DNA of 64,000 nucleotides from positions 15,314,001-15,378,000 of the forward strand of contig CM121341.1 of the NCBI GenBank assembly GCA_051530055.1, in the 5' to 3' direction. The notes below the pieces were generated by a model. It was given only the letters and a program-made list of their open reading frames with translations, ran no database searches and was not told the DNA's origin. Source of the stretch: Neoechinorhynchus agilis (Eukaryota; Acanthocephala). Every line of letters starts with the position of its first letter. Positions within the stretch are counted from its first letter, which is position 1. Both the position numbers and the translations under genes were made by a program. Shown here piece by piece: positions 11,093-22,586 of this stretch.

Positions 11093-13909
11093 TCATTGGC
11101 GTTTTGAATGACGATCACGCCGCATGTTTTCCAAGTGTTCATCTGCAAGTCTTCTTTTCCTAGTAATTGAATTGTCGAGTCCTCGGCGTGAAATTCGTGT
11201 TTCAGTTCGATGTCGCCTCGAATTTGCTTGCGGTTTTATATCATCTTTTTTGCTTTGTGATTCGGGAAACAATATAGGAGATATTTTTACTCTACCACAC
11301 GTTGGTGGTAAGAAATCCTTTTTTTCCGCTTCATGTTTTTCGTTTGGTTGCAAAGGCTGGTCTTGCTTACACTGATTGGCTGCTTGTTTCACAACAACTG
11401 ATTGTAGCTTCGGTCTTCGACTACTACTGACTGATCGTCGTTTTTCGCGTGAAATTGAACGCGTCGGTACTCTTTGACTTCGTTCGTTAAAGCGTCCATA
11501 AGACGATACGTTTGTTCTCATTCGTGATGGGCGATGTCTTATTGGTGATCTTCGACGATTGAACTCTAACGGCCTACGTGGAGGTGAATTTCGTCTTCTG
11601 ATCGATGTTGTCGACGACAAGGTCCTGCTGATAGATTCACGTTTCCGAATCGATGATCTTCGAGGACTTGGAGGTGAAAAGCGGAAGTTTCGTCTTTGTG
11701 ATCGAGATCGTCGGATCCTTTTGATATTCAAATCACGAATAGGCGACCTACGCTTGCGCATTACTGGTGATCGACGGATTCTTCGGTAAAAAGGTTCACG
11801 AGTTCGTGATCTACGTCTTCGTAGGGGTGGCGATGGTGACCGTCGAACTATACGAGTTGGATTTTCAAGAGTTCGTGATCTACGTCTTCGCAGTGGCAGC
11901 GGTGGTGACCGTCGAACTATACGAGTTGGAGTTTCAAGAGTCCGCGATCGACGTCTTCGTAGGGGCGGCGATGGTGACCGTCGAACTATACGACTTGAAT
12001 TTTCAAGAGTCCGCGATCGACGTCTTATTGGTGATGATCTCCGCAGTTTTCGGTTAGGGGACTTGCTATTTGGCGATGAACGACGTCTTCGTCTAACCGA
12101 TCGACTTCGTCGTATTCGAATGGAACTTTCAATCGACCTACGTCCTCCAACGACTGATTTCTCTTTAGCTGGCGACTTGTTTCGTGTTTGTTTTACAGCA
12201 TCCCTGATACGATCTTTGCTAGTAGTTTTTGTCCGTTCTCTTTTCATAGACACAGATCGCCCATTAGCATCCAAAGAACTTTTACTATTGGAACGTCTTC
12301 TTTTTAGATCTGAATGTCTAGAGGTCCTTGTGACCATTATTGATGCCGACCGGCGTCTTGATCTTCTTCGATAACTGGACCGTCTTCTCGAATAACGCCT
12401 CGGTGAACGTCTTCTTGAGGGACGGTACGCCTCACTATTATATTCCAGGAAGCTCATTAATGTTTCAACGACCGTCCCCATTCCAGGCGATTTTGTACCC
12501 GCCTTAAAGTCCTTTAGCACTTTCATGATGAGTTTTTGTTGTTGAAACTGTCTTTTGGTGAGTTTCTGAGGAACAGTAACGGTCGACAAGATGAGAGAGT
12601 ATAGTTCATCCACATCAATGCCACTGTTTCCTTGGATGAGTTGTCTTAACACTCCGGCCATTTGATCGATTTGGTCTTGATAAGCGCTAAGATCGGGCAT
12701 TTCCACTGTCCTTGACTCTTCTCCATCATCTGAAATCGTCCGCTGCGGCAGCACCTTACTCGGACCTTTCCACGTTTCATCGATCCAATCAGTTTCTAGT
12801 TGTTTGTAATCATTAATAATGGCCCGTGCAATCACATTCGGTTCCATATCTTCCACGTCTTTCTCCTTAGTTCCACAATCTGGACAGGAACCATGGGTTA
12901 TAATGTGTCTATGAAGACATGTTCTGCAATACGTGGCACCACAGCAGTTCATCATTGTAGCCAAATCCATTAGCTGCCAACACATTCCACATCCTAATTC
13001 CATGAGATCTTCTGGTCGTTCATCTTCGTCATCAGATTCACGATCTTGTCTTCGTTTTGTCGGATGAAATATAACCTCGGCTTCACGTCTCGGAATGGCG
13101 TAGGCGCCGTATGTGGTCATATAACAACCAGGCACGAAATTCTTGAGTTCAATTAGTTCACTGCGTGGAATTCCAGTTGCCCGTTTGATCTCGTTGATCG
13201 GTGGTATAGATTTTGGTAGAAGTTCGTTGTTCATCATCGGTTCCAAAATCATCGGACACAAATGCTTAAAATGACCCGGACGATTACATCGGTGGCAAAC
13301 ATATGAACCGCTCGGAACTGCAGCACTCGACGAAATCTTTGAAGAAGACGCGTTCTGTTGAAGACGAAACCTCAAATTCGCTGTAGCGTTCAAAATCTCT
13401 TCGTTTCCTGGTTGAGCGGCTAAACTGTGAGGATTCACTGGTTCTTCTTTTTTTCGTGGATATCTCGTCTCACAAACAGCACGATCGCCCAAACTGTGCT
13501 TCTCCAATGCTGTAGCCCAAAACTTATTGCCGGCTTGTGCATCCAAGTATTTCTTATAAGTCTCACTCATTTCATTGTTATTGATGTCAATCACAATAGG
13601 TTCAATTTGTATCAAAGGTTCAATCTTTTTCTTGGGTCGAAGTATACGAACGAGTAGACTACCTTCTTTGGCCGGTTTACGGATTATCGTAACCCGAGAA
13701 CCTGCTTTAAGAGATTCCTTGTGGCTTACATACGTGTATTTCGATTCCGTATCAGTAACAAACAGTTCAATGGTTGTCGCAAAGTCAGTGAGTTCTTGCT
13801 TGATCAATACACGCCTTTTGAACTCGTGCAGATTGAGTTCGTCACCGTCGAAGGATATCGTGTCCCAGTTGTTATCAGCCACAAACTTGTAAGTGATTAT
13901 TGAGCTCAT
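11093..13909 (-). CDS. RBBP6: RBBP6 / SNAMA-type DWNN-RING E3 ligase and mRNA 3'-processing factor
   Basis: RBBP6 (yeast Mpe1) is a nuclear protein of the cleavage-and-polyadenylation machinery and an E3 ubiquitin ligase. One exon encodes 938 aa. Domains in order are a DWNN ubiquitin-like fold at about residues 1-80 (ITYKFVADNNWDTISFDG), a CCHC zinc knuckle near residue 205 (CHRCNRPGHFKHLC), a RING/U-box-like finger at about 308-346 (CGMCWQLMDLATMMNCCGA...CRTCLHRH...CPDC), and a long Arg/Ser-rich tail with several near-identical repeats of SRTLENPTRIVRRSPSPPLR (plus-strand region about 11770-12060). The tail is typical of metazoan RBBP6; the p53- and Rb-binding parts are not recognisable. The ATG lies just behind CCATTATAGAG, which looks like a 3' splice site. 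It is divergent from the MYST gene. Confidence 0.93.
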   Translation of the reverse strand: MSSIITYKFVADNNWDTISFDGDELNLHEFKRRVLIKQELTDFATTIELFVTDTESKYTYVSHKESLKAGSRVTIIRKPAKEGSLLVRILRPKKKIEPLIQIEPIVIDINNNEMSETYKKYLDAQAGNKFWATALEKHSLGDRAVCETRYPRKKEEPVNPHSLAAQPGNEEILNATANLRFRLQQNASSSKISSSAAVPSGSYVCHRCNRPGHFKHLCPMILEPMMNNELLPKSIPPINEIKRATGIPRSELIELKNFVPGCYMTTYGAYAIPRREAEVIFHPTKRRQDRESDDEDERPEDLMELGCGMCWQLMDLATMMNCCGATYCRTCLHRHIITHGSCPDCGTKEKDVEDMEPNVIARAIINDYKQLETDWIDETWKGPSKVLPQRTISDDGEESRTVEMPDLSAYQDQIDQMAGVLRQLIQGNSGIDVDELYSLILSTVTVPQKLTKRQFQQQKLIMKVLKDFKAGTKSPGMGTVVETLMSFLEYNSEAYRPSRRRSPRRYSRRRSSYRRRSRRRSASIMVTRTSRHSDLKRRRSNSKSSLDANGRSVSMKRERTKTTSKDRIRDAVKQTRNKSPAKEKSVVGGRRSIESSIRIRRSRSVRRRRRSSPNSKSPNRKLRRSSPIRRRSRTLENSSRIVRRSPSPPLRRRRSRTLETPTRIVRRSPPLPLRRRRSRTLENPTRIVRRSPSPPLRRRRSRTREPFYRRIRRSPVMRKRRSPIRDLNIKRIRRSRSQRRNFRFSPPSPRRSSIRKRESISRTLSSTTSIRRRNSPPRRPLEFNRRRSPIRHRPSRMRTNVSSYGRFNERSQRVPTRSISREKRRSVSSSRRPKLQSVVVKQAANQCKQDQPLQPNEKHEAEKKDFLPPTCGRVKISPILFPESQSKKDDIKPQANSRRHRTETRISRRGLDNSITRKRRLADEHLENMRRDRHSKRQ
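11770..12060 (-). repeat. Coding tandem repeat in the RBBP6 RS tail
   Basis: Three to four imperfect copies of about 75-80 bp encode RRRSRTLE(N/T)P(T/S)RIVRRSP(S/P)PLR. The copies are very similar at the DNA level, so they probably arose by slippage or unequal exchange. They also create the long antisense open frame seen on the plus strand, which is not a gene. Confidence 0.75.
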
Positions 13910-14977
13910 CTCTATAATGGAACGAAATCTAGAGTATCGCTTTTTTTTAAATTGGCCGATTAAAAAACAGTCGAATTTCAGTTGCTTTATCGAATGGCGA
14001 AAAAAAGAGTTTTAAATGTGACGTCAGCGTAATAACGAGTTAGCAACAAAAAGTTCTCGTACCACGAAGTTTGCGCTTCCAATCAAAATATACGATTCTT
14101 TCGTATAAACTGTATATGACGTGGCGCAACTTTTGATTGGTTCACTTGTTCTGATTACGTAATCAACGCAAAAAGCGATCAATGTAATTATTAAGGTGGG
14201 GTAAGCGTTCAAAAACCGGTAATCAAGAAAAATCAAGGCGCTGGATTGAAATAAAATTACATCACGAATTTTCCACGTCGCTTTCGATTAAAGTTTAATG
14301 GCCGTTGTCGTCACTGCGGAAAAAAAGACGGAAGAACTTAAAAAATAAATTTGCACATCAATTGACGTCATAAAAGAAGGCATGTACGGATGATTAAGGC
14401 AAAAATGCGTTTGAGTAAATCTGACAGAAAAACCCCCATAGATTGAGCGAGGCATTGTTCATTGTGATTTTCTCTCATTTTTACAAAATAAACGAGCACG
14501 TACACATTGATTCTTCCGTGCATATTATCCCTTAAGGTGCAACAAAAGCTTCGCCAATTAGGAATCACGTGACGTCACGCTCGATGGCTAAGAAAACATT
14601 TACGTATGTATCTGTGTTATTATTCGTATTTCGTATTTACGCTAAGGAATTAGTACCGCCTAAAGATTGTAGTGTCTTAGACATACGAGGTAGATAGAAA
14701 TTAGCTCTGAATTAGAACCGACTAAGAAAACTGTGATTAGGTTGTCATGGCAACGGTTCATGTGCATTAGTATGACGTTGTGTGTGCGGAAGCGCGCGTG
14801 GACATGAGAGGTGCTCTCGTCAGTGGTGGTGCCTTGTTCGCTTTTCGTGTGTGTGTGGGTATTTTAACAGGGAAAACCAAAAACGGATGCTGGAGTCGAA
14901 ATTCGTTCAACGCGTGTGTGTGAAAGGGAGATTTACGTTCTCTTTTTTACAAAGTTCTCGATTTTGAGATAGATTCG
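13910..14977. promoter_or_regulatory. Divergent RBBP6-MYST intergenic region with bZIP-type palindromes
   Basis: Three perfect CRE palindromes TGACGTCA occur at 14019-14026, 14363-14370 and 14570-14577. The last is embedded in CACGTGACGTCACG and so also carries an E-box. A PAR/C/EBP-like palindrome GATTACGTAATC lies at 14153-14164 and a half site ATGACGTGG near 14117. The spacing and the divergent gene pair suggest a shared regulatory region; factor binding is inference. Confidence 0.55.
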
Positions 14978-16837
14978 ATGACGTTCGAACACGCAATTCC
15001 ACATTTAATGCCTCATCTTACTCTGGACTTTGAACTAATGGAAGCCAGTCAACAGCTAGAAGATAGTAGACGAATCCGCAACCAATGTGATCGTCGAATC
15101 GTTTTCGGTTCTCTCGAACTCGTCCCAACAACACCTCAATGTCCGTATCCAGCGGAGTATTCTCATCTTGCTCGAATCTACGTTTGTCAGTATTGCTTCG
15201 CGTATCACGCTTCAATTCGGTCTCATTATCGTCACATGGAGTATTGCAATCATCGAAACCATTGTCCGCCTGGGAAAAGAGTCTATTTGACCAATGATGT
15301 AGCGATCTACGAATTGGACGGTCGTACCGAACACGATTACTGTCAGGACTTGTGCCTACTTGCCCGGTGTTTCATTGAAACCAAGTGTTTATGGCACGAT
15401 TTGGATTCGTTCGCATTTTATCTCCTATTCAAAAAAATAGGTAGACAACACAATTTTGTCGGATACTTTACCAAACTCAAGATTAAATCCGATCGTAGCC
15501 ATAATCTCAATTGTCTCATGGTAATGCCACATTATCAAAAACAAGGACATGGAACGTTTTTGGTCGATTTCAGCTATCTGCTAAGTATAATGGAGAATGT
15601 ACCAGGCACGCCCGAAAAACCATTGTCTCCTCTCGCTGTGATTCTATACAACGGATACTGGCGAAAAGCCATTGAGCAGTTTGTTTACGATCGTACGAAA
15701 AAGGGATCACTGAATGTTCGGATCAAAGAAATCTGTGATAGTACGGGTATTTTGGCACAGGACGTAGTAGATACTTTGAAAACGACTGATCTTCTTTCAA
15801 ATACTAATTTAATCCGGGTCCGAATGGGGTTTTGTGAACTTAGACGACTATGTCTACCGACGATGAATCCGCAATGTCTAATTGCGAATTGGACACCATG
15901 GACACGACGGACCGAGGTTCACAATGTAGTTCGATTTCCACTGGAGCGAAATGAGGTGGAGAGTGTTGAAGACAAAAATGCATCCATTGAAGAAGCCGTG
16001 ATGATAGAACACGATAAAGGAATTGAGAAGAGTAAAGTGGAAGAAGTTAATGAGGCCGAAGAACGGCCAGAGACAGTGACGGAAGTGAATGTAGACATGG
16101 AATTATCGACGGAAACTAGTTCTCCTGTACGTAAGCGAGTTTCTAGTGGGAGCAGCAATACCAATCCCAAGCTGACGAAACTAGAACAGTTCTCGACTGA
16201 AGTGGCTAGTGTGGAAGTGCAAACGATCGTTTCCCCGATGCCGATTTCGACAGAACCGCCACCGTCACCACATCAATTCCAAAGAGGAGCGGATGTAATG
16301 GGTCTCGCTAGTCCAATGCCACAAATTATCCCTCCAGTTGTCCGTCCAGTGTTACCAACACACGCCATCTACCCACCCAACCAACCAATGCAACATTCGC
16401 CGGCTCAACATATGATGATGTCACCCGTTCAACCTCTCCATTCGCCCTTGTACCACCATCCAATGTACATGAATCAGGCCTTTTATGAACAACAGTATCA
16501 ACAACAGCAATACGCTTCCCATCTCGTAATGGCGTCCTATCGCCAACCGGCCTTTTATCTCCATAATCAATCACACATTGAACAACGACAACAACCGCAA
16601 CCACAACAGCTTGTTCCATACAACGTTTACGTTCCACAACATCCTCAACCGCAGTATTATAATAGTCAAGGTGCGGTGTATCCGAATGGCCAACAGCATA
16701 TTCCGTATCCGACAAACAGTGGCAATATGTATCCAGCAAGTCAACAAACAATGGGCGGTGGGAGTACCAGTGGCGGAAGTGCATACTCACCGCATCCGAG
16801 TCAACAACCTTCGCAACCTCCTAGCAATTTCCAATGA
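14978..16837 (+). CDS. MYST-family histone acetyltransferase
   Basis: MYST enzymes acetylate histone lysines using acetyl-CoA. One exon encodes 619 aa. After a short N-terminus comes the MYST domain: a C2HC finger (C-Q-Y-C...H-M-E-Y-C, about residues 70-90), LCLLARCFIETK, the catalytic-cysteine strand NLNCLMVMP (Cys near 178), the acetyl-CoA loop YQKQGHGTFLVDFSYLL (about 186-200) and the catalytic Glu in TPEKPLSPLA (about 212). The active-site Cys and Glu and the P-loop Q-x-x-G-x-G are present. The substrate-binding motif is less standard than in KAT6/7/8, with insertions near KGSLNVRIKEICDSTGI. No chromodomain or PHD is present. The last 230 residues are low-complexity and rich in Gln, Pro, Met and His. 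I cannot assign it to one vertebrate ortholog. The start at 14978 is the first ATG in frame. Confidence 0.9.
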   Translation: MTFEHAIPHLMPHLTLDFELMEASQQLEDSRRIRNQCDRRIVFGSLELVPTTPQCPYPAEYSHLARIYVCQYCFAYHASIRSHYRHMEYCNHRNHCPPGKRVYLTNDVAIYELDGRTEHDYCQDLCLLARCFIETKCLWHDLDSFAFYLLFKKIGRQHNFVGYFTKLKIKSDRSHNLNCLMVMPHYQKQGHGTFLVDFSYLLSIMENVPGTPEKPLSPLAVILYNGYWRKAIEQFVYDRTKKGSLNVRIKEICDSTGILAQDVVDTLKTTDLLSNTNLIRVRMGFCELRRLCLPTMNPQCLIANWTPWTRRTEVHNVVRFPLERNEVESVEDKNASIEEAVMIEHDKGIEKSKVEEVNEAEERPETVTEVNVDMELSTETSSPVRKRVSSGSSNTNPKLTKLEQFSTEVASVEVQTIVSPMPISTEPPPSPHQFQRGADVMGLASPMPQIIPPVVRPVLPTHAIYPPNQPMQHSPAQHMMMSPVQPLHSPLYHHPMYMNQAFYEQQYQQQQYASHLVMASYRQPAFYLHNQSHIEQRQQPQPQQLVPYNVYVPQHPQPQYYNSQGAVYPNGQQHIPYPTNSGNMYPASQQTMGGGSTSGGSAYSPHPSQQPSQPPSNFQ

Positions 16838-16969
16838 AAAAAGAAAAAGGCTCGCACTTCATAAAGTGGCGTAAATGATGTGCGTGGATGTAAAAACGAT
16901 GTAAAGAAAAACTATCAAGTACGGTTTTGTGAGAGGATTATATTCATAACGGGTGGTGGTTAGATTTGT

Positions 16970-16994
16970 GTTGTTGTTGTTGTTGTTGTTGTTT
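16970..16994 (+). repeat. (TTG)n microsatellite
   Basis: About eight TTG units lie downstream of the MYST stop codon, probably in its 3' UTR. Confidence 0.85.
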
Positions 16995-17022
16995 GGGTCG
17001 TTTGTCGACACCTGACAGGAGG

Positions 17023-20000
17023 GATCACGTTAAATAGACGAATGAATATATTTCGATTGATTTAATAAGTCATTGCGAAGTTGCGACATAATGAGAACTG
17101 ATTAGCGGCTGCTCCCATAAACTTCACTCGATTACGTCCGTCGTAAAATTGTATCTCTTTTTATTAGAAACATATTTGAATAGAAACCACTTTGTTTTTT
17201 TGTCGTTAGTCCCGATGATTTTTACAGCGAATAACGTATCATTATTGAGTCTTTTTCTAGCATCTTCTTCGTAAATTGTTGTAAACTTTCTAGAGGTCAT
17301 TATTACTTCTTGCTCTTCGGAAAGGGAACAGGCATCGCAACTACGATGTCAACTAAAAACATGGGCTTGAGATCACGTTAAATAGACGAATGAATATATT
17401 TCGATTGATTTAATAAGTCATTGCGAAGTTGCGACATAATGAGAACTAATTAGCGGCTGCTGCCATAAACGTCACTCGATTACGTCCGTCGTAAAATCGT
17501 TTCTCTTTTTATTAGAGACATATTTGAATAGAAACCACTTTGTTTTCTTAATATTTCTGGAGGCCAATATTACTTCTTGCTCTTCGGAAAGGGAACACGC
17601 ATCGCAACTACGATCTTCACTCAAAACATGGACCCGAGATCACGTAAAATTGACGAATGAATATATTTCGATTGATTTAATAAGTCATTGCTAAGTTGCG
17701 ACATAATGAGAACTGATTACGGCTTCTGCCATAAACGTCACTCGATTACGTCCGTCGTAAAATTGTATCTCTTTTTATTAGAAACATATTTGAATAGAAA
17801 CCACTTTGTTTTTTTGTCGTAAGTCCCGATGATTTTTACAGCGAATAACGTATCATTATTGAGTCTTTTTCTAGCATCTTCTTCGTAAATTGTTGTAAAC
17901 TTTCTAGAGGTCATTATTACTTCTTGCTCTTCGGAAAGGGAACACGCATCGCAACTACGATCTTCACTCAAAACATGGACCCGAGATCACGGTAAATAGA
18001 CGAATGAATATATTTCGTTTGATTTTATAATTCATTGCGAAGTTGCGACATAATGAGAACTGATTAGCGGCTGGTGCCATAAACGTCACTCGATTACGTC
18101 CGTCGTAAAATCGTTTCTCTTTTTATTAAAAACATATTTGAATAGAAACCACTTTGTTTTTTTGTATTAAGTCCCAATGATTTCTGCAGCGAATTACGTA
18201 TCATTATTGAGTCTTTTTCTAGTATCTTCTTCGTAAATTGTTTTAAAATTTCCGGAGGCCAATATTACTTCTTGCTCTTCGGAAAGGGAACAGGCATCGC
18301 AACTACGATCTTTACTCAATACATGGACCGGAGATCACGTTAAATAGACGAATGAATATATTTCGATTGATTAAATAAGTCATTGCGAAGTTGCGACATA
18401 ATGAGATCTGATTAGCGGCTGCTCTGATAAACTTCACTCGATTGCGTCCGTCGTAAAATTGTTTCTCTTTTTATTAGAAAAATATTTGAATAGAAACTAC
18501 CTTGTTTTTTTGTCGTAAGTCCCGATGATTTTTACAGCGAATTACATATCTTTATTTAGTCTTTTTCTAGTATCTTCTTCGTAAATTGTTGTAAAATTTC
18601 TGGAGGTCAATATTACCTCTTGCTCTTCGGCAAGGGAACAGGCATCGCAACTACGATCATCACTCAAAACATTTACCCGAGATCACGGTAAATAGACGAA
18701 CGAATATATTTCGTTTGATTTTATAATTCATTGCGAAGTTGCGACATAATGAGAACTGATTAGCGGCTGCTGCCATAAACGTCAATCGATTACGTCCGTC
18801 GTAAAATTGTTTCTCTTTTTATTAGAAACATATTTGAATAGAAATCACTTTTTTTGTCATAAGTCCCGATGATTTTTACAGCGAATTACGTATCATTATT
18901 GAGTCTTTTTCTAGTATCTTCTTCGTAAATTGTTGTAAAATTTCTGGAGGTCAATATTACTTCTTGCTCTTCGGAAAAGAAACAGGCATCGCAACTACGA
19001 TCATCACTCAAAACATGGACCCGAGATCACGTTAAATAGACGAATGAATATATTTCGATTGATTTAATAAGTCATTGCTAAGTTGCGACATAATGAGAAC
19101 TGATTAGCGGCCGCTGCCATAAACGTCACTCGATTACGTCCGTCGTAAAATCGTTTCTCTTTTTATTAGAAACATATTTGAATAGAAACCACTTTGCTTT
19201 TTTGTCGTAAGTCCCGATGATTTTTACAGCGAATTACGTATCATTATTGAGTCTTTTTCTAGTATCTTCTTCGTAAATTGTTTTAAAATTTCTGGAGGCC
19301 AATATTACTTCTTGCTCTTCGGAAAGGGAACAGGCATCGCAACTACGATCTTCACTAAAAACATGGACCCGAGATCACGTTAAATAGACGAATGAATATA
19401 TTTCGATTGATTTAATAAGTCATTGCGAAGTTGCGACATAATGAGAACTGATTAGCGGCTGCTCCCATAAACTTCACTCGATTACGTCCGTCGTAAAATC
19501 GTTTCTCTTTTTATTAGAAACATATTTGAATAGAAACCACTTTGTTTTTTTGTCGTTAGTCCCGATGATTTTTACAGCGAATTACGTATCATTATTGAGT
19601 CTTTTTCTAGTATCTTCTTCGTAAATCGTTGCAAAATTTCTGGAGGCCAATATTACTTCTTGCTCTTCGGAAAGGGAACAGGCATCGCAACTACGATCTT
19701 CACTCAAAACATGGACCCGAGATCACGTAAAATAGACGAATGAATATATTTTGATTGATTTAATAAGTCATTGCGAAGTTGCGACATAATGAGAACTGAT
19801 TAGCGGCTTCTGCCATAAACTTCACTCGATTACGTCCGTCGTAAAATCGTTTCCCTTTTTATTAGAAACATATTTGAATAGAAACCACTTTGTTTTTTTG
19901 TCGTAAGTCCCGATGATTTTTACAGCGAATTACGTATCATTATTGAGTCTTTTTCTAGTATCTTCTTCGTAAATTGTTGTAAAATTTCTGGAGGCCAATA

Positions 20001-22127
20001 TTACTTCTTGCTCTTCGGAAAGGGAACAGGCATCGCAACTACGATCTTCACTCAAAACATGGACCCGAGATCACGTTAAATAGACGAATGAATATATTTC
20101 GATTGATTTAATAAGTCATTGCGAAGTTGCGACATAATGAGAACTGATTAGCGGCTGCTGCCATAAACTTCACTCGATTACGTCCGTCGTAAAATCGTTT
20201 CTCTTTTTATTAGAAACATATTTGAATAGAAACCACTTTGTTTTTTTGTCGTAAGTCCCGATGATTTTTACAGCGAATTACGTATCATTATTGAGTCTTT
20301 TTCTAGTATCTTCTTCGTAAATTGTTGTAAAATTTCTGGAGGCCAATATTACTTCTTGCTCTTCGGAAAGGGAACAGGCATCGCAACTACGATCTTCACT
20401 CAAAACATGGACCCGAGATCACGTTAAATAGACGAATGAATATATTTCGATTGATTTAATAAGTCATTGCGAAGTTGCGACATAATGAGAACTGATTAGC
20501 GGCTGCCATAAACTTCACTCGATTACGTCCGTCGTAAAATCGTTTCTCTTTTTATTAGAAACATATTTGAATAGAAACCACTTTGTTTTTTTGTCGTAAG
20601 TCCCGATGATTTTTACAGCGAATAACGTATCATTATTGAGTCTTTTTCTAGTATCTTCTTCGTAAATTGTTGTAAAATTTCTGGAGGCCAATATTACTTC
20701 TTGCTCTTCGGAAAGGGAACAGGCATCGCAACTACGATCTTCACTCAAAACATGGACCCGAGATCACGTTAAATAGACGAATGAATATATTTCGATTGAT
20801 TTAATAAGTCATTGCGAAGTTGCGACATAATGAGAACTGATTAGCGGCTTCTGCCATAAACTTCACTCGATTACGTCCGTCGTAAAATCGTTTCTCTTTT
20901 TATTAGAAACATATTTGAATAGAAACCACTTTGTTTTTTTGTCGTAAGTCCCGATGATTTTTACAGCGAATAACGTATCATTATTGAGTCTTTTTCTAGT
21001 ATCTTCTTCGTAAATCGTTGCAAAATTTCTGGAGGCCAATATTACTTCTTGCTCTTCGGAAAGGGAACAGGCATCGCAACTACGATGTCAACTAAAAACA
21101 TGGGCTTGAGATCACGTTAAATAGACGAATGAATATATTTCGATTGATTTAATAAGTCATTGCGAAGTTGCGACATAATGAGAACTAATTAGCGGCTGCT
21201 GCCATAAACGTCACTCGATTACGTCCGTCGTAAAATCGTTTCTCTTTTTATTAGAGACATATTTGAATAGAAACCACTTTGTTTTCTTAATATTTCTGGA
21301 GGCCAATATTACTTCTTGCTCTTCGGAAAGGGAACAGGCATCGCAACTACGATCTTCACTCAAAACATTGACCCGAAATCACGTTAAATAGACGAATGAA
21401 GATATTTCGATTATTTAATAAGTCAATGCGAAGTTGCGACACAATGAGAACTGATTAGCGGCTGGTGCCATAAACGTCACTCGATTACGTCCGTCGTAAA
21501 ATCGTTTCTCTTTTTATTAGAAACATATTTGAATAGAAACCACTTTGTTTTTTAGTCGTAAGTCCCGATGATTTTTACAGGGAATTACGTATCATTATTG
21601 AGTCTTTTTCTAGTATCTTCTTCGTAAATTGTTGTAAAATTTCTGGAGGCCAATATTACTTCTTGCTCTTCGGAAAGGGAACAGGCATCGCAACTACGAT
21701 CTTCACTCAAAACATGGACCCGAGATCACGTTAAATAGACGAATGAATATATTTTGATTGATTTAAAAAGCCATTGCGAAGTTGCGACATAATGAGAACT
21801 GATTAGCGGCTGCTGCCATAAACGTCACTCTATTACGTCCGTCGTAAAATCGTTTTTCTTTTTATAAGAAAAATATTTAAATAGAAACCACTTTGTTTTT
21901 TTGTATAAGGTCCCGATGATTTTTACAGCGAATTACGTATCATTATTGAGTCTTTTTCTAGTATCTTCTTCGTAAATTGTTGTAAAATTTCTGGAGGTCA
22001 ATATTACTTGCTCTTCGGAAAGGGAACAGGCATGGCAACTACGATTTTCACTAAAAACATGGACCCGAGATCACGTTAAATAGACGAATGAATATATTTT
22101 GATTGATTTAATAAGTCATTGCGAAGC
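17023..22127. repeat. Tandem array, about 15 units of 348 bp, chromo-shadow-like on the minus strand
   Basis: Units start with GATCACGTTAAATAGACGAA at 17023, 17371, 17638, 17985, 18333, 18681, 19025, 19373, 19721, 20069, 20417, 20762, 21110, 21377, 21724 and 22069; the last is a partial unit ending near 22127. The period is 344-348 bp except for two 267-bp units (17371 and 21110) that share the same internal deletion. On the minus strand each unit holds a coding-like stretch of about 77 codons. Its core, AVKIIGTYDKKTKWFLFKY, resembles the start of the HP1 chromo-shadow domain (RIIGATDSxGxLMFLMKW). Only a few units keep this frame open (for example 17738-17971 and 20515-20748). Most carry a TAA where others have TTA, and none starts with an in-frame ATG. 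I therefore call it a satellite derived from coding sequence, not a gene family. Confidence 0.9.
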
Positions 22128-22586
22128 AATTTAGTTGATAACATGACTGATTCAACCGGTCGAAATATATAAATTCGTCTATATAACGAGACCCTTCTTC
22201 TTAGATATGTCGACAAGGGACCTAAACAACAATATGTCTTAGTAGGATTTTAAAAAAGGGAAAATATCGAAGTGCAATCACGTCGAAATTCGGCAAATTC
22301 TTTTTTAATATATCAATACTAAAATGACAGATCAAAAGTGGGAATCCGCCTCAAAGCTCCACCGCGTCGGAGACATGAATAAACACTTCGGTTAATTCTA
22401 CTAAGAAGGTCTTTATGAAGCACCACAACAAATGTAAAAATTGCTATCTCCCGAACAATGTATGGTATCGACACACGGCTGATTTGTGAAATATAGATCC
22501 AAAATGATGTGGTAATTTGTTAGGTAAAATTTTGAGTTGAGCGTATCAAAGACAACAACGTATATTTTCGTTTAAGCCGCTTTCAT
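22128..22586. other. Intergenic, nothing recognised
   Basis: Unique-looking AT-rich sequence between the satellite and the next gene. No feature is supported. Confidence 0.5.

Noticed and set aside
11124-12374. Plus-strand ORFs opposite RBBP6
   Set aside because: They are antisense shadows of the Arg/Ser repeat coding sequence.
17738-20748. Two 77-codon ORFs in the satellite as genes
   Set aside because: They start at TTG, have no in-frame ATG at the start, and most sister units carry an in-frame stop, so they are repeat units that happen to be open.
17023-22127. CRISPR-like array
   Set aside because: Unit length of 348 bp, no short unique spacers, and a eukaryotic context.
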